NCBI GenBank assembly: GCA_964523405.1
Contig: CAZGAQ010000019.1
Coordinates: forward strand, 25,165 to 89,164
Direction: 5' to 3'
Length of the DNA stretch: 64,000 bases
From: CAZGAQ01 sp964523405
Lineage (GTDB): Bacteria > Planctomycetota > Phycisphaerae > UBA1845 > Fen-1342
Part shown: positions 6,568 through 15,319 of the stretch, one piece after another
Layout of the letters: each line of letters begins with the position of its first letter
Position numbering within the stretch: position 1 is the first letter of the stretch
Notes under the pieces: model-generated
The model's database searches: none
What the model saw: only the letters and a program-made list of their open reading frames with translations
What the model was told of the DNA's origin: nothing
Translations under genes and position numbers: made by a program

Positions 6568-8526
6568 TTATTCGCTGCCGCCGACCTCGTCGCGCAGTTT
6601 CTTGTAGAGCGGGTCCGCGCGATCGCCGCGATCCGTCCGCTCTTTCACCTGGCCGTCGGCCGGGTCGAGGTAGACCAGCACAAGGGCCTTGCCTTCGGGG
6701 TTGTACGCGAAATCCCCCTTGCCGACGGAGCGGCGGAAGGGGACCTGCTCGTCGGGGCGCAGATCGAGCACCACCGCGCCGGTCGTGAAGTCGATCGCGG
6801 TCTTGGTCGGCTTGGCGGTGCCGGTGTCGTCTACGGCGCCCTGAATGCGGACATCCTTGACGTCGCCGATGATGTCGCCGACCTGCACGTTGAAGGCTTC
6901 CTTGAACCACGCGCCGCGGTGCCACGTGAACACCTCGACGGAAGCGACGGGCGGCTCGCCCGGACGGGGGCCCTTCACGAAGAAGTGGGTCTTGGGCGCG
7001 ACGGTGATTGGATCGCTGGGGAACGACCATTCGCCGGCCAGCACCGTCTGGTTGGCTGCGGCCGGATCCTGGAGGGCCGCCCGTTTGCCGACGTAGCGGT
7101 TCCAGAGCTTGACGCGCATGCGGTAGCGATAGGTCTTGCCGGGCTGGACGGAATCATCGTGGAACCAGCAGGCGGGGTCTTTGTCGGCGTTGCGGGCGGT
7201 GACGAGGTCCAACCGCTGCTGGGGCTGGTTGCGGCCTTTGGTGAGGGCGCGGTTCGCGCGGTCAATGTACTGCTGGGCGCGGTGCTTCTGGGCCTCCGTG
7301 GCTTCCGCGTTGCTGACGACGGCCTGTCCAGCCTGAATGGCGGCATTCCAATCCTTGGTGTTGACAGCCCTCTCGGCTTCCTGCAGCTTCTTGCGGATTT
7401 CCTTCTGTGCCTCCTGGCGGGCGTTGGCCTGCGGTTGGGGCGGCCGAGCGCCAGTCGGGGTAGCTCCGCCCACGCCCGGGGGACCGCCCACGCCCGGCGG
7501 ACCGATGACGCCTGGAATGCCACCGGGCGGCATCGGGACGGGCGGCCGGGCGCCGCCCGGAGGATTCTTGGGCGTGTCCTTCTTGGGCGTCTTCGGCTCC
7601 TCCGGCGTGGTGGCGCCGCCCTCTTCGTCCTCTTCGACGTCTTCGTAACCGGGCAGGGGCGGCATTTCCCAGAAGTTGCCGGCGTTCACCGTATAGAACG
7701 GGGGTTGCATGCACGTCTGCTGGGAGGAGCGGACGATTTCGAGCGACTGGTCCAGCTCGGCCTGGTTCAGCACGTTGCCGCTGCGTTCCTCGAAGACGGG
7801 CGCAGGCGTCTCGACTTCGGGCATCGCCTTGCTGCGCTCGACATCGCGCCATTCAGACCACTCGCCGCTGGCCGTGATCTCCTGGCGCTGCACGTCGACA
7901 CCGACCACGTAGACCTTGGCGAGGTAGCCGGCGTAGCCGTGGGCGACCATTTCGCGGGTCTGGGCGGCCTGAGGGAAAAAGACGGCGCCGGAGACCCATG
8001 AGCGTTCGACCGGCTCCTCGATTTCGGTCGGGGGTGGCGTGGCGGCGGGATTCGTGGGGCCGAGCTTCAGCGTGTGCGGCACGACGAGGCTGATGCCGGT
8101 GCGCAGGACGGGTGCCGCCGTTGGCGCCAGCGGCGTCACGACCGCGACGGAGGGGGCTGCTTCCTCGCCCAACTCGGGCAGGGGCGATCCGAAGGTGGAC
8201 GACAGCCGCAGGGCGGCCGGCAGCGGCGGAACGTTGGGCTCTTCCGCGAAGAGGCCTTTCTGGAACTGCGCGGCCAACTGGTCGGAGTAGTTGGGCGGCG
8301 CCTTTTTCTTGGGCTGGGCATTCTGGATCTGGCGTTTGAGGTTGTCGGCGCGTGACGCGATGGCCGCGTCGAGGTCGCTGGGGCCGACCTTCTGTCCGCC
8401 GTATTCGACCTTGTGAGGTCCGAGGGCGAAGTAGCCGCCCAGGCCGATCAGGACGAGCGCCGCCAGGCCCAGGAGCATTTTCTCGAAGTGCAGCTCGACG
8501 AAGTTGAGCGAACCTTTGGCTGCCAT
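6568..8526 (-). CDS. large membrane-anchored protein of the pilM operon
   Basis: A 652-residue protein without a clear named family. One transmembrane helix near the N-terminus (about 18-35, LLGLAALVLIGLGGYFAL) leaves the rest outside the cytoplasm. A Pro/Gly-rich, low-complexity linker (about 320-375) separates a first region from a helical segment (EAQKEIRKKLQEAERAVNTKDWNAAI) and a C-terminal beta-rich domain containing CWFHDDSVQPGKTYRYRMRVKLWNRY. It is the third gene after a PilM-PilN fusion and a PilO-like protein, 30 bp downstream of the latter. It therefore occupies the PilP position, but it is far larger than the PilP lipoprotein and has no lipobox. A role in the type IV pilus or type II secretion inner-membrane platform is inferred from position only. 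Confidence 0.75.
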   Translation of the reverse strand: MAAKGSLNFVELHFEKMLLGLAALVLIGLGGYFALGPHKVEYGGQKVGPSDLDAAIASRADNLKRQIQNAQPKKKAPPNYSDQLAAQFQKGLFAEEPNVPPLPAALRLSSTFGSPLPELGEEAAPSVAVVTPLAPTAAPVLRTGISLVVPHTLKLGPTNPAATPPPTEIEEPVERSWVSGAVFFPQAAQTREMVAHGYAGYLAKVYVVGVDVQRQEITASGEWSEWRDVERSKAMPEVETPAPVFEERSGNVLNQAELDQSLEIVRSSQQTCMQPPFYTVNAGNFWEMPPLPGYEDVEEDEEGGATTPEEPKTPKKDTPKNPPGGARPPVPMPPGGIPGVIGPPGVGGPPGVGGATPTGARPPQPQANARQEAQKEIRKKLQEAERAVNTKDWNAAIQAGQAVVSNAEATEAQKHRAQQYIDRANRALTKGRNQPQQRLDLVTARNADKDPACWFHDDSVQPGKTYRYRMRVKLWNRYVGKRAALQDPAAANQTVLAGEWSFPSDPITVAPKTHFFVKGPRPGEPPVASVEVFTWHRGAWFKEAFNVQVGDIIGDVKDVRIQGAVDDTGTAKPTKTAIDFTTGAVVLDLRPDEQVPFRRSVGKGDFAYNPEGKALVLVYLDPADGQVKERTDRGDRADPLYKKLRDEVGGSE

Positions 8527-8556
8527 GATGCAATCCTCCAGTGTTGCGGGCTGACC

Positions 8557-9915
8557 CTAGGGCTGGGGCGCCGCGGCACCCTCGATGCCGAGATCCTTCA
8601 GCACGTCGGCCGGCATCAAGGCCTTGTACACCTTGCGCGCCATGTAACCCTCGAAGTCCAGGGTGGCGCGCACCACCGGAGCCGAACCGTACACGTAGTC
8701 GCCGTCCTGACTGCCGGCCACCAGGGTCGTGTATTCCAGGCCGACGAGCTGGTAGAAGTTCACGCGGGTGAAGGCGTCCACGAGCTTGAGCAACTCGCGC
8801 TGATCGGCGATCACGACGACGCCGAACCGCACGACGTCAAACTGGGCGTCGCTCTTGCGCAGCGTGAACGATGGCGGCATGGTGAGCGGCGTGGCGGCGC
8901 TGGCGCCGGGGGTGCTGACCGCCGCGGCCGGGAAGGGCACGAGTTGTCCCTGGGACGTGATGTAGCCGTAGACGTTGACGTTGATGATTCGCTTGACGGG
9001 CAGGGTCTCGACCGAGGCCTTGCCCTCGCCGATGCGCTCGGCGGTCGCCTGGTTGAGCTGGCGAATGGCCTTCACCACGTCCTGCTGGATCCACAGGGCG
9101 ACCTGCGCGTACCACATGTCGCGCGCGCTCGGCGCCGTTTCGTCGAGCGCCAGGGGGCTGACGTGGAAGGAGGAGCGCGTCGGATCCGCCTCGGCGTAGA
9201 TGCGGATCGCGCGGGCTTTGCGCACCGCGGCGCGCCGCTGGGCTTCCGGCGTAACGGAAACCACCGCGGGCGTCAAGGGTCCGCCGGTCGGCAACAGGCC
9301 GGGCCGCATGCCGGGGGGGATGGCGCCGGGCGGCAGGCCGAGGGGGGTCGCCGAACCGGGCGTCATGCCGAGGGGCGCGCCGGGGATGCCCGGCGGGGCC
9401 ATCGGCGGACCGCCCGCGAGCGGGGTCGGCGCCGCCGGCGGCGTGGCGCCACCCGGCTCGGGGGATTCATCGCCGCGGCGCTTGCGTTCCTCTTCCATGC
9501 GCTCCGCCTCTTCCTGGATCTCCTGCGCGCTGGGCGGACCGCCGGCCACCAGATCGCGCGGCAGCGCATACAGCTCGTCCTTGTAGACTTCCTTGAAGCG
9601 GAACGCGAGTTCGAGCTGGCCGGCCTTGGGGAAGACGCCTTCCAGGATGGGCTCGCGCCGGTTGATCTTGGCGGCCTCCTCGAGCGTCTTCTTGTATTCG
9701 TCATCGAACGCCTTGGCGCTTTCCTTCTCGGCGTCGATGCATTCCTGATTCACCGCGCCGCTTTGCAGCGAGTCCACCTCGCTGGCCTCGCGGACGCGCT
9801 TGCCCATTTCCTCGGTCACGTCCTTCTGCAGCATGCCGAGGACCATCACCGCGATCGCCGCCAGCGCCACCACTCCGCTCGCCAGCGACATCCAGTGGTT
9901 CTTTACGAATTGCAT
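8557..9915 (-). CDS. PilO-like inner-membrane platform protein
   Basis: A 452-residue protein with one N-terminal transmembrane helix (about 9-28, SLASGVVALAAIAVMVLGML) followed by a periplasmic region. Features are a helical stretch (about 30-150), a Gly/Pro/Met-rich linker (about 155-215) and a C-terminal alpha/beta domain with FDVVRFGVVVIADQRELLKLVDAFTRVNFYQLVGLEY. That phrase resembles the PilO/GspM ferredoxin-like fold, where one strand and helix pack in a dimer. It lies 29 bp downstream of the pilM gene. Family assignment is moderate; the operon position N-O supports it. Confidence 0.7.
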   Translation of the reverse strand: MQFVKNHWMSLASGVVALAAIAVMVLGMLQKDVTEEMGKRVREASEVDSLQSGAVNQECIDAEKESAKAFDDEYKKTLEEAAKINRREPILEGVFPKAGQLELAFRFKEVYKDELYALPRDLVAGGPPSAQEIQEEAERMEEERKRRGDESPEPGGATPPAAPTPLAGGPPMAPPGIPGAPLGMTPGSATPLGLPPGAIPPGMRPGLLPTGGPLTPAVVSVTPEAQRRAAVRKARAIRIYAEADPTRSSFHVSPLALDETAPSARDMWYAQVALWIQQDVVKAIRQLNQATAERIGEGKASVETLPVKRIINVNVYGYITSQGQLVPFPAAAVSTPGASAATPLTMPPSFTLRKSDAQFDVVRFGVVVIADQRELLKLVDAFTRVNFYQLVGLEYTTLVAGSQDGDYVYGSAPVVRATLDFEGYMARKVYKALMPADVLKDLGIEGAAAPQP

Positions 9916-9944
9916 GGCCTTTCTCCTGTCTGGTCGCTGGGGCT

Positions 9945-12074
9945 TTATTTCTTTTCCGCGGGCTTGGGCGGCATCTCACCGAGGCGCAGCTTGAACGCGA
10001 ACTCGACCTGCCAGTCGTTCTTGGCGTCCTCGCCGGTCGCCGGGTCGGAGAACAGCGCCGTCTTGTCGCCGGTGGCGCCCCCCGGCGGCGCCGCGCCGGG
10101 CTGGCCGGCCCACGGTGTCGTTCCGCCGCCGGGTCCGGGCATCTGGTAGTACTGCTTGATCAGCGGATCGCCGATGTAGCGCTTCGCCGTGTCCTTGGGG
10201 TCATCCTCCGGGATGTAGAATCCGAGGCCCTTGACGCGGCTCTGCTCCCGCAAGCTGCTGTAGTAATCGCCGGCCAGCCACCGGCTGGCATCCGACTGGC
10301 GCGTGCGATACAGCAGCCGCCCCTGGATGCGCACGAGGAAGCCCGGGTTTGTCGCGGCCGCGCTGGCGTCCGCGGAGGGCGCCGGTTTCGGTCCGCCCCC
10401 CGGGCCCATCGGCGGTCCCATGGGCGGACCTCCCAGGCCACCGATGGGGCCACCCGGACCCATGATCGGGCCACCGCTGCCGGGGATCGGCCCGCCACCC
10501 ATCGTCCGCTCCTCGTTCAGCTTGATCGCTTCGATGTCGGGGACGTACTCGACCTTGAACGACTCAATCAGCAACTGGCCGCGCTCGGTGCGCTTGTACT
10601 TGTCCGGCGCCGCCTCGATCTTCTTCTTGAGTTCTTCGACGGTGGTTACCTCGTTCAGATCCGGCGGGTTGAGTGGGGGCATGGCCGCGTGGACCAGCGT
10701 AAGGACCTGGGGGATCACCAGCCGGTCCTTCTGCAGCTTGAACAGGCTCTGAATGTCCTGCTCGCGCTGTCCGGTGTCGGACTTCGCCTTGCCGAAATCG
10801 TCCCGCAGCTTGCGGGCTTCGGCGACCACGCTGGCGGCCTTGGCCCGCGCCTGGCGGCTCTGGTCGTTGTCCAGCTCCTGCGCCGCGAGGTAGTTGGCGC
10901 CCCAGGGCACCGCGCTGGCCAGCGCGAGGGCCGCGGCGGTGGCCATGAAATACGGCCGCTTCTTGCGCCACACCGCGATCCGGGCCATCTCCGGGGGCAG
11001 GAGGGAAGCGTGAATCCGCGCCAGGCCGAGTCCCTGGAGGGCGAGGCCGTACGCGGCACCGAAGCTCAGTACATTCTCAGTGAACTGCGGAGCGTTGATC
11101 GTCGCGGAGGCGACGACCTGGTTGAACTTCTCCAGCTTGGCGACGCCGCCGCCGACGGTCAGGTTGTTCTCCAGGTACTTCTGCAGGCCGGGCAGGCGGA
11201 AGGCGTTGCCCAGAGCAAGGACGCGTTTGAGCTCGACGTCGCGGTGGGTTGACGAGTAGAACCCGATCGAGCGCTGGATTTCGGCCACGAGGTCCGCGAA
11301 CACGGGGCGCATCGCCTGGAAGATCTGCCGGGCGTACTTGCTGGTGGCGGCGGAGCGCTTCAGGCTCTCCGCTTTGGCAAAGGAGAGCTTGAAGGTGCGG
11401 ACGAGGGCCTCGGTAAAGCTGTTGCCGCCGAGGGGGATGTTGCGGGTCCAGGCCGAGTTGGGCTCGACGATGATGAGGTCGGTGTTCTGTGAGCCGACGT
11501 CCACCATCACGGTTGCGCCGCCTTCGCCGTCGGCGGCGCGGTCGAAGCGGCAGAAGTTGTAGAGGGCGGCGGGGATGGCCTGCACGCCGGACGGGGCGAT
11601 GCCGACCTTGCCGAAGAAGCCCAGGTGCTTGCGAATCAGGTCCTTGCGGATCGCGAAGATGCCGACCTCGATGTCGGGCGAGCCCTCGGTCGTGAAGACC
11701 TGGTAGTCCCAGACGACATCGTCCATGTCGAAGGGGATCTGCTGGCTGGCCTCGTACCGCACCAGTTCGGGGATCTTCTTGGCATCCTTTTTCAGATCGA
11801 TGGGCGGCATCTTGCAGAACCGGGCGAAGGTCTGTTGCCCGGGCACGCCCACCACGAAGCGGTCGCCTTGCCACTCATTGCGCGAGGCGAACTTCTCCAG
11901 GGCCGACCTGATGAGCTCGTCCCGGTCGGCGTCCGGCTGGGACAGAATCTTGGGGTGCTCGATGACATCGAAGGCGACGGCTTCGACCTTGCCATCCTCG
12001 GCGGGGCGCAACTTGAGCGCCTTGAGGGCGCACTGCCCGATGTCGATACCCCAGACCGCATTACTGGATGCCAT
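9945..12074 (-). CDS. pilM: PilM-PilN fusion, type IV pilus assembly protein
   Basis: Residues 1-350 are PilM, the cytoplasmic actin-like ATPase that organises the type IV pilus inner-membrane platform: WGIDIGQCALKALKL at the N-terminus, then PFDMDDVVWDYQVF, and MVDVGSQNTDLIIVEP as the second phosphate loop. It continues as a PilN-like part with one transmembrane helix (RPYFMATAAALALASAVPWG) and a coiled periplasmic region, then a Gly/Pro/Met-rich linker and a final domain with RIQGRLLYRTRQSD. Most bacteria encode PilM and PilN separately. The ATG at 12074 is chosen for its AGGAGGTG ribosome site and because the actin-fold strand begins at once. Total 709 residues. Confidence 0.88.
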   Translation of the reverse strand: MASSNAVWGIDIGQCALKALKLRPAEDGKVEAVAFDVIEHPKILSQPDADRDELIRSALEKFASRNEWQGDRFVVGVPGQQTFARFCKMPPIDLKKDAKKIPELVRYEASQQIPFDMDDVVWDYQVFTTEGSPDIEVGIFAIRKDLIRKHLGFFGKVGIAPSGVQAIPAALYNFCRFDRAADGEGGATVMVDVGSQNTDLIIVEPNSAWTRNIPLGGNSFTEALVRTFKLSFAKAESLKRSAATSKYARQIFQAMRPVFADLVAEIQRSIGFYSSTHRDVELKRVLALGNAFRLPGLQKYLENNLTVGGGVAKLEKFNQVVASATINAPQFTENVLSFGAAYGLALQGLGLARIHASLLPPEMARIAVWRKKRPYFMATAAALALASAVPWGANYLAAQELDNDQSRQARAKAASVVAEARKLRDDFGKAKSDTGQREQDIQSLFKLQKDRLVIPQVLTLVHAAMPPLNPPDLNEVTTVEELKKKIEAAPDKYKRTERGQLLIESFKVEYVPDIEAIKLNEERTMGGGPIPGSGGPIMGPGGPIGGLGGPPMGPPMGPGGGPKPAPSADASAAATNPGFLVRIQGRLLYRTRQSDASRWLAGDYYSSLREQSRVKGLGFYIPEDDPKDTAKRYIGDPLIKQYYQMPGPGGGTTPWAGQPGAAPPGGATGDKTALFSDPATGEDAKNDWQVEFAFKLRLGEMPPKPAEKK

Positions 12075-12340
12075 GCGGCACCTCCTGCTGCTGGCGGCCG
12101 GCCGCAACTGCACCACGTCGGCAGTCCGGGCGCGGGCCAGAACATGTACACGCCAACACCGCCGCTGCGGCGTCGGTTGAACCGCGATGTCGCGAGAGAG
12201 AAACGGCGCCGGCTTGCTGCCGACACCTACCGCCATGGGCCTACCACGACGGCATTCCGGGGATGATGATCTATGTATGAGTCCGGTCTGCCGAAGGCGG
12301 ATTTCAATGCGTCGCGGAAACCCGCATGGCCGGTATCCAG

Positions 12341-12349
12341 ATTGTAGCA
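12341..12349 (-). promoter_or_regulatory. extended -10 element for the pilM operon
   Basis: The minus strand reads TGC-TACAAT, an extended -10 hexamer with five of six consensus bases. No clear -35 is visible. Alternative or additional to the promoter at 12418-12446. Confidence 0.35.
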
Positions 12350-12417
12350 GGGGAGGGTTGGTTCGCTAGCGTACTCCTGATGCCCAACGGTCCCTCCTGC
12401 GGGGACCGCCTACTAAC

Positions 12418-12446
12418 AGAATGGCACAGCCCAGCCGTCTTGTCAA
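12418..12446 (-). promoter_or_regulatory. candidate promoter for the pilM operon
   Basis: Perfect TTGACA (12441-12446, minus strand) and CATTCT (12418-12423) are 17 bp apart. The -10 match is only fair. The downstream gene is pilM, about 340 bp away. Confidence 0.4.
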
Positions 12447-12636
12447 AGCCGGCCGGGCGAAAACCGCGTCCACGCAGCGCGATTCCGGACTGCATCCTGC
12501 CTGGTCCGGCCGCGTAGCGCTGCGTGGCGCCGCCTGCCGGGGGCCATGTCCAGATCTTTGACGCGGATAGCCATGCTCCGGTTCCCGGCGCGGCCGGATT
12601 CGGGCAGGGTGCGTCTGCGATGCGTGTCCCCCGTCG

Positions 12637-13110
12637 TCACCGCTTCTTCCGTTTCGGTCGCTCCCGCACGGCCGCCTCGTAGCGGGCGATGTACTCGGAC
12701 GCGCGCACGCGGGCGATCGATTCCCCGATCACGTCCAGCGCGAGGTCGTCCAGCTTCTTGAACCGCAGGCACGCCTTGCCCATGTCGAGCTTCTTGCCCG
12801 TCTTGGCCCACGCCAGGCGAAACCGCTCGTCATGTTCCGCGCTGCCGTACAGGTACATCAGATGCAGCGCCAAGTGGTTCTTCTGCGCCGCCAGCCCCGC
12901 AAACGGCAGCGGCTGCTTCGGATCGCAGTGATACCCGGCCGGGTACACGCGGTGGGGAATGTAGTACCCGATCATGCCGTACTGCATGCCTTCCTCGATG
13001 GCGGGATCGAGGTTCTTCCGCAGCACCGCCCGTACCCCCTCCAGCGCCGCCCTGCGCTCGGCCGGCAACGCCGCCAGATACGCCTCCACGGCTTTCGCCC
13101 CACTCTGCAT
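12637..13110 (-). CDS. DUF1801 (YdhG-like) domain protein
   Basis: A 157-residue soluble protein of the DUF1801/YdhG fold, a small alpha/beta domain of uncertain, possibly iron- or ligand-related role. Motifs are LPAERRAALEGVRAVLRKNLDPAIEEGMQYGMIGYYIP at the N-terminus and FAGLAAQKNHLALHLMYLYG centrally, matching the family's conserved EGMxYGMxxY and a later KxHLxLHL block. The C-terminus is basic (RERPKRKKR). It is transcribed away from the ABC ATPase gene. Family assignment is good; the function is unknown. Confidence 0.8.
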   Translation of the reverse strand: MQSGAKAVEAYLAALPAERRAALEGVRAVLRKNLDPAIEEGMQYGMIGYYIPHRVYPAGYHCDPKQPLPFAGLAAQKNHLALHLMYLYGSAEHDERFRLAWAKTGKKLDMGKACLRFKKLDDLALDVIGESIARVRASEYIARYEAAVRERPKRKKR

Positions 13111-13356
13111 GTCGTCTCCTCCGTGCCGGCCCGTCGCGGACCCGCGGCACCGTCAACTCGCGCGCCGTCCGCCGGGCGCCAGCGCGCAGGCATCCCCTAG
13201 GCTCGGCGCGCACGACCGATTCTAGGCGCGGGCCCTCAGACTCACCCCGCAGGTGTAGTTGGAGCCCCGGTCTTCAACTCGTTCCTCGCTAGTCGAAACG
13301 CACAACTCCCTTGCCCCCCTTCCCCCTCCACCGTCGCCCCCCGTGTCCGATCCCGC

Positions 13357-13362
13357 TAGAAT
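13357..13362 (+). promoter_or_regulatory. -10 box placing a leaderless start
   Basis: TAGAAT ends 7 nt before the ATG at 13370, so a transcript started at normal spacing would begin essentially at the start codon. An upstream in-frame ATG at 13361 falls inside this box. No convincing -35 is seen. Confidence 0.4.
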
Positions 13363-13369
13363 GCCCCGC

Positions 13370-14278
13370 ATGGACCCCGCACCTTCGGCCGCTGGCGCTC
13401 CGTCCGACGTCGTGCTCTCTGTGCGCGACCTCGTTGTCCGCTTCGACGCCGGCGAGGAGGGCAACGGCGGTAGCCTCACCGTCCTCGACGGCATCAACTT
13501 CGACGTGCAGCGCGGGGAGACGCTGGTCATCATGGGCGGCTCGGGGTGCGGGAAGAGCACGCTGCTGAACTGCCTGATCGGCGAACTGCGGCCGGACGAG
13601 GGGTCGATCGTCTATCACCTGCCGGGACTGGGGGATGTGGACTTCGGGACGGCGGACGAGGGGACGCGGAACGCGGTGCGGAAGCGGTTCGGGATTCTGT
13701 TTCAGTCGGGGGCGCTGTTCAGCTCGCTGACGCTGGCGGAGAACGTGGCGCTGCCGCTGAAAGAGCACTCGCACGTCGAGAAGGACGTGATCGACATCGT
13801 GGTGGCGATGAAGCTGCAGCAGGTGCGGATGCTGCCGCATCGGGACAAGTACCCGGCGCAGCTTTCGGGCGGGCAGAAGAAGCGGGCGGGGCTGGCGCGG
13901 GCGACGGCGATGGACCCGGAGATTCTGTTCTACGACGAGCCGAGCGCGGGGCTGGACCCGGTGACGTCGTCCGCGATCGACGAGCTGATGATGGACCTGT
14001 CGCACAAGCTGCAGGTGACGTCGGTGGTGGTGACGCACGAGATGGACTCGGCGTTCCGGATCGCGGACCGGATGATCATGCTGCAGATGGGGAAGATTCT
14101 GCGGATCGGGCCGCGGAAGGACTTCGAGGTGCTGCGCGACGCGGAGCCGGCCCGGCTGACGACGGAGCAGGATCGGCTGATTCACCAGTTTCTGCGTGGC
14201 GAGTCGGTCGGGCCGCTGACGAATCTGGAGGGCCTCAGCGAATACGAACGCATCCTGATCGGCAAGTCGGCGGGCTGA
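13370..14278 (+). CDS. MlaF-type ABC transporter ATP-binding protein
   Basis: ATPase of the Mla/Ttg2A family, which powers inner-membrane lipid transport together with MlaE and MlaD. The 302-residue protein shows Walker A GGSGCGKS (56-63), the Mla-type GILFQSGALFSSLTLAENVALPL segment around the Q-loop, signature LSGGQKKRAGLARA, Walker B ILFYDEPSAGLDPVTS and switch VVVTHEMDSAFRIADR. Those phrases are close to the Mla consensus. The start at 13370 is preferred over 13361 because a -10-like box overlaps the latter. No permease or MCE-domain gene is adjacent; the partners must be encoded elsewhere. Confidence 0.9.
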   Translation: MDPAPSAAGAPSDVVLSVRDLVVRFDAGEEGNGGSLTVLDGINFDVQRGETLVIMGGSGCGKSTLLNCLIGELRPDEGSIVYHLPGLGDVDFGTADEGTRNAVRKRFGILFQSGALFSSLTLAENVALPLKEHSHVEKDVIDIVVAMKLQQVRMLPHRDKYPAQLSGGQKKRAGLARATAMDPEILFYDEPSAGLDPVTSSAIDELMMDLSHKLQVTSVVVTHEMDSAFRIADRMIMLQMGKILRIGPRKDFEVLRDAEPARLTTEQDRLIHQFLRGESVGPLTNLEGLSEYERILIGKSAG

Positions 14279-14326
14279 GTACGGCGCGGCTGGCGCCGGG
14301 CGCACCGACGCCGGGGCTGGCACGAT

Positions 14327-15118
14327 TCAGCAGAACCTACTCACAACCCTGGCGACCAGGATGCCCAGCGCAGCACACACCATTCCGATGATGGGGATCA
14401 TAATTCGACACAGTCCCAGCCGCGGGCCGGCGGGCGCGCGCAGCGCGACCATGTTTCCCAGCGTGAGTGCCCACCAGATCAACCCGGGCGTGCCCAGGCC
14501 CAGCACGACACAGACTGCGGGGCCCGAGAAGGGGATGAAGCAGGCCGCGAGCGTGCCAAACACGCCCCACAAACCGGTCAGCAGACTGAAGCCGCTGGTC
14601 AGATGCGTCAGCCCGCGCCAGAACAGATACGGCTTGTGGATCCCGCGCGGCTTAAGCACCGCGGTCAGCAAAGCTGCGACGAGCGTCTCGCAGAGCCAGA
14701 AGCCGCACAGCGTTCCGCAGACCGCCGCCGGCGCGATTTGCAGGGTGGGCTTCCCTGCGATGGTCAGCATGCCAAGCACCAGAATCAGGAGTGCGGTGGC
14801 ATAGGACGCGACCGAATGCCAGCGGCGCTGCTCGGTCTCGACGCAAGCCGGAAGACGTCGTGCGAGTTCGCGCGGCGCGAAGAACGCCAAGGCCCAGATC
14901 GTCAGGGCGTCCGGCAGGAGCATGCCGTTCGTCCCGGGCAGGCGTTGCGGGATGTTGTAGTGCAGAGCGCGCAGTTCCCACGGGTCGAACGGTTCCCCGC
15001 ATTCCGGGCAGCGGTTCTCGGGCAGGCCGGTCAAGTCGTAGTCGCAGTTCAGGCACCGCAGCACGAGTTCGGCCGGCCACAGCGGTGGCGGCGGCGAAGA
15101 GAAATCGTCGGCGCACAT
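14327..15118 (-). CDS. zinc-ribbon membrane protein, hypothetical
   Basis: A 263-residue protein with an N-terminal zinc ribbon: CLNC at about 22-25 and CPEC at about 38-41, with NCDYDLTGLPENRCPECGEPFDP between and after. This is followed by five or six hydrophobic helices (for example VASYATALLILVLGMLTIAG, VVLGLGTPGLIWWALTLGNMVAL). No enzyme or transport motif is visible. The ATG at 15118 has a GGGAGG ribosome site about 13 nt upstream. The same ribbon type opens the unrelated membrane protein at 51846-53321. It is convergent with the MlaF gene and divergent from the fumarase operon. Function unknown. Confidence 0.8.
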   Translation of the reverse strand: MCADDFSSPPPPLWPAELVLRCLNCDYDLTGLPENRCPECGEPFDPWELRALHYNIPQRLPGTNGMLLPDALTIWALAFFAPRELARRLPACVETEQRRWHSVASYATALLILVLGMLTIAGKPTLQIAPAAVCGTLCGFWLCETLVAALLTAVLKPRGIHKPYLFWRGLTHLTSGFSLLTGLWGVFGTLAACFIPFSGPAVCVVLGLGTPGLIWWALTLGNMVALRAPAGPRLGLCRIMIPIIGMVCAALGILVARVVSRFC

Positions 15119-15220
15119 GCGGTCCCAACCTCCCGACGGCCGGGCTCGGTCTGATCCAGCCTCTCGGGCATCGTAACACGCGGTATGGCCGTAGCGTAGG
15201 GGCGCCGCCACGGCGTGCGA

Positions 15221-15248
15221 TTGACCCGGCCGGCGCATCCCGGATAAT
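15221..15248 (+). promoter_or_regulatory. promoter of the fumarase operon
   Basis: TTGACC (15221-15226) and GATAAT (15243-15248) are spaced by 16 bp, about 70 bp upstream of the alpha-subunit start. Both boxes match the sigma-70 consensus at five of six positions. Confidence 0.6.
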
Positions 15249-15319
15249 GCGCTAGACGAGTCGCGGGCCTCGTCCCGGGCCGCTGCCGCGGTGGCGGGGC
15301 CCCATCTCGCGAGGTGCTT

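Larger units (their letters stand above)
12075..12636. other. 562-bp non-coding region upstream of the pilM operon
   Basis: Open frames here lack conserved motifs. The region contains two candidate minus-strand promoters (12418-12446 and an extended -10 at 12341-12349), implying an untranslated leader of about 270-340 nt before pilM. No other structure was recognised. Confidence 0.5.
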
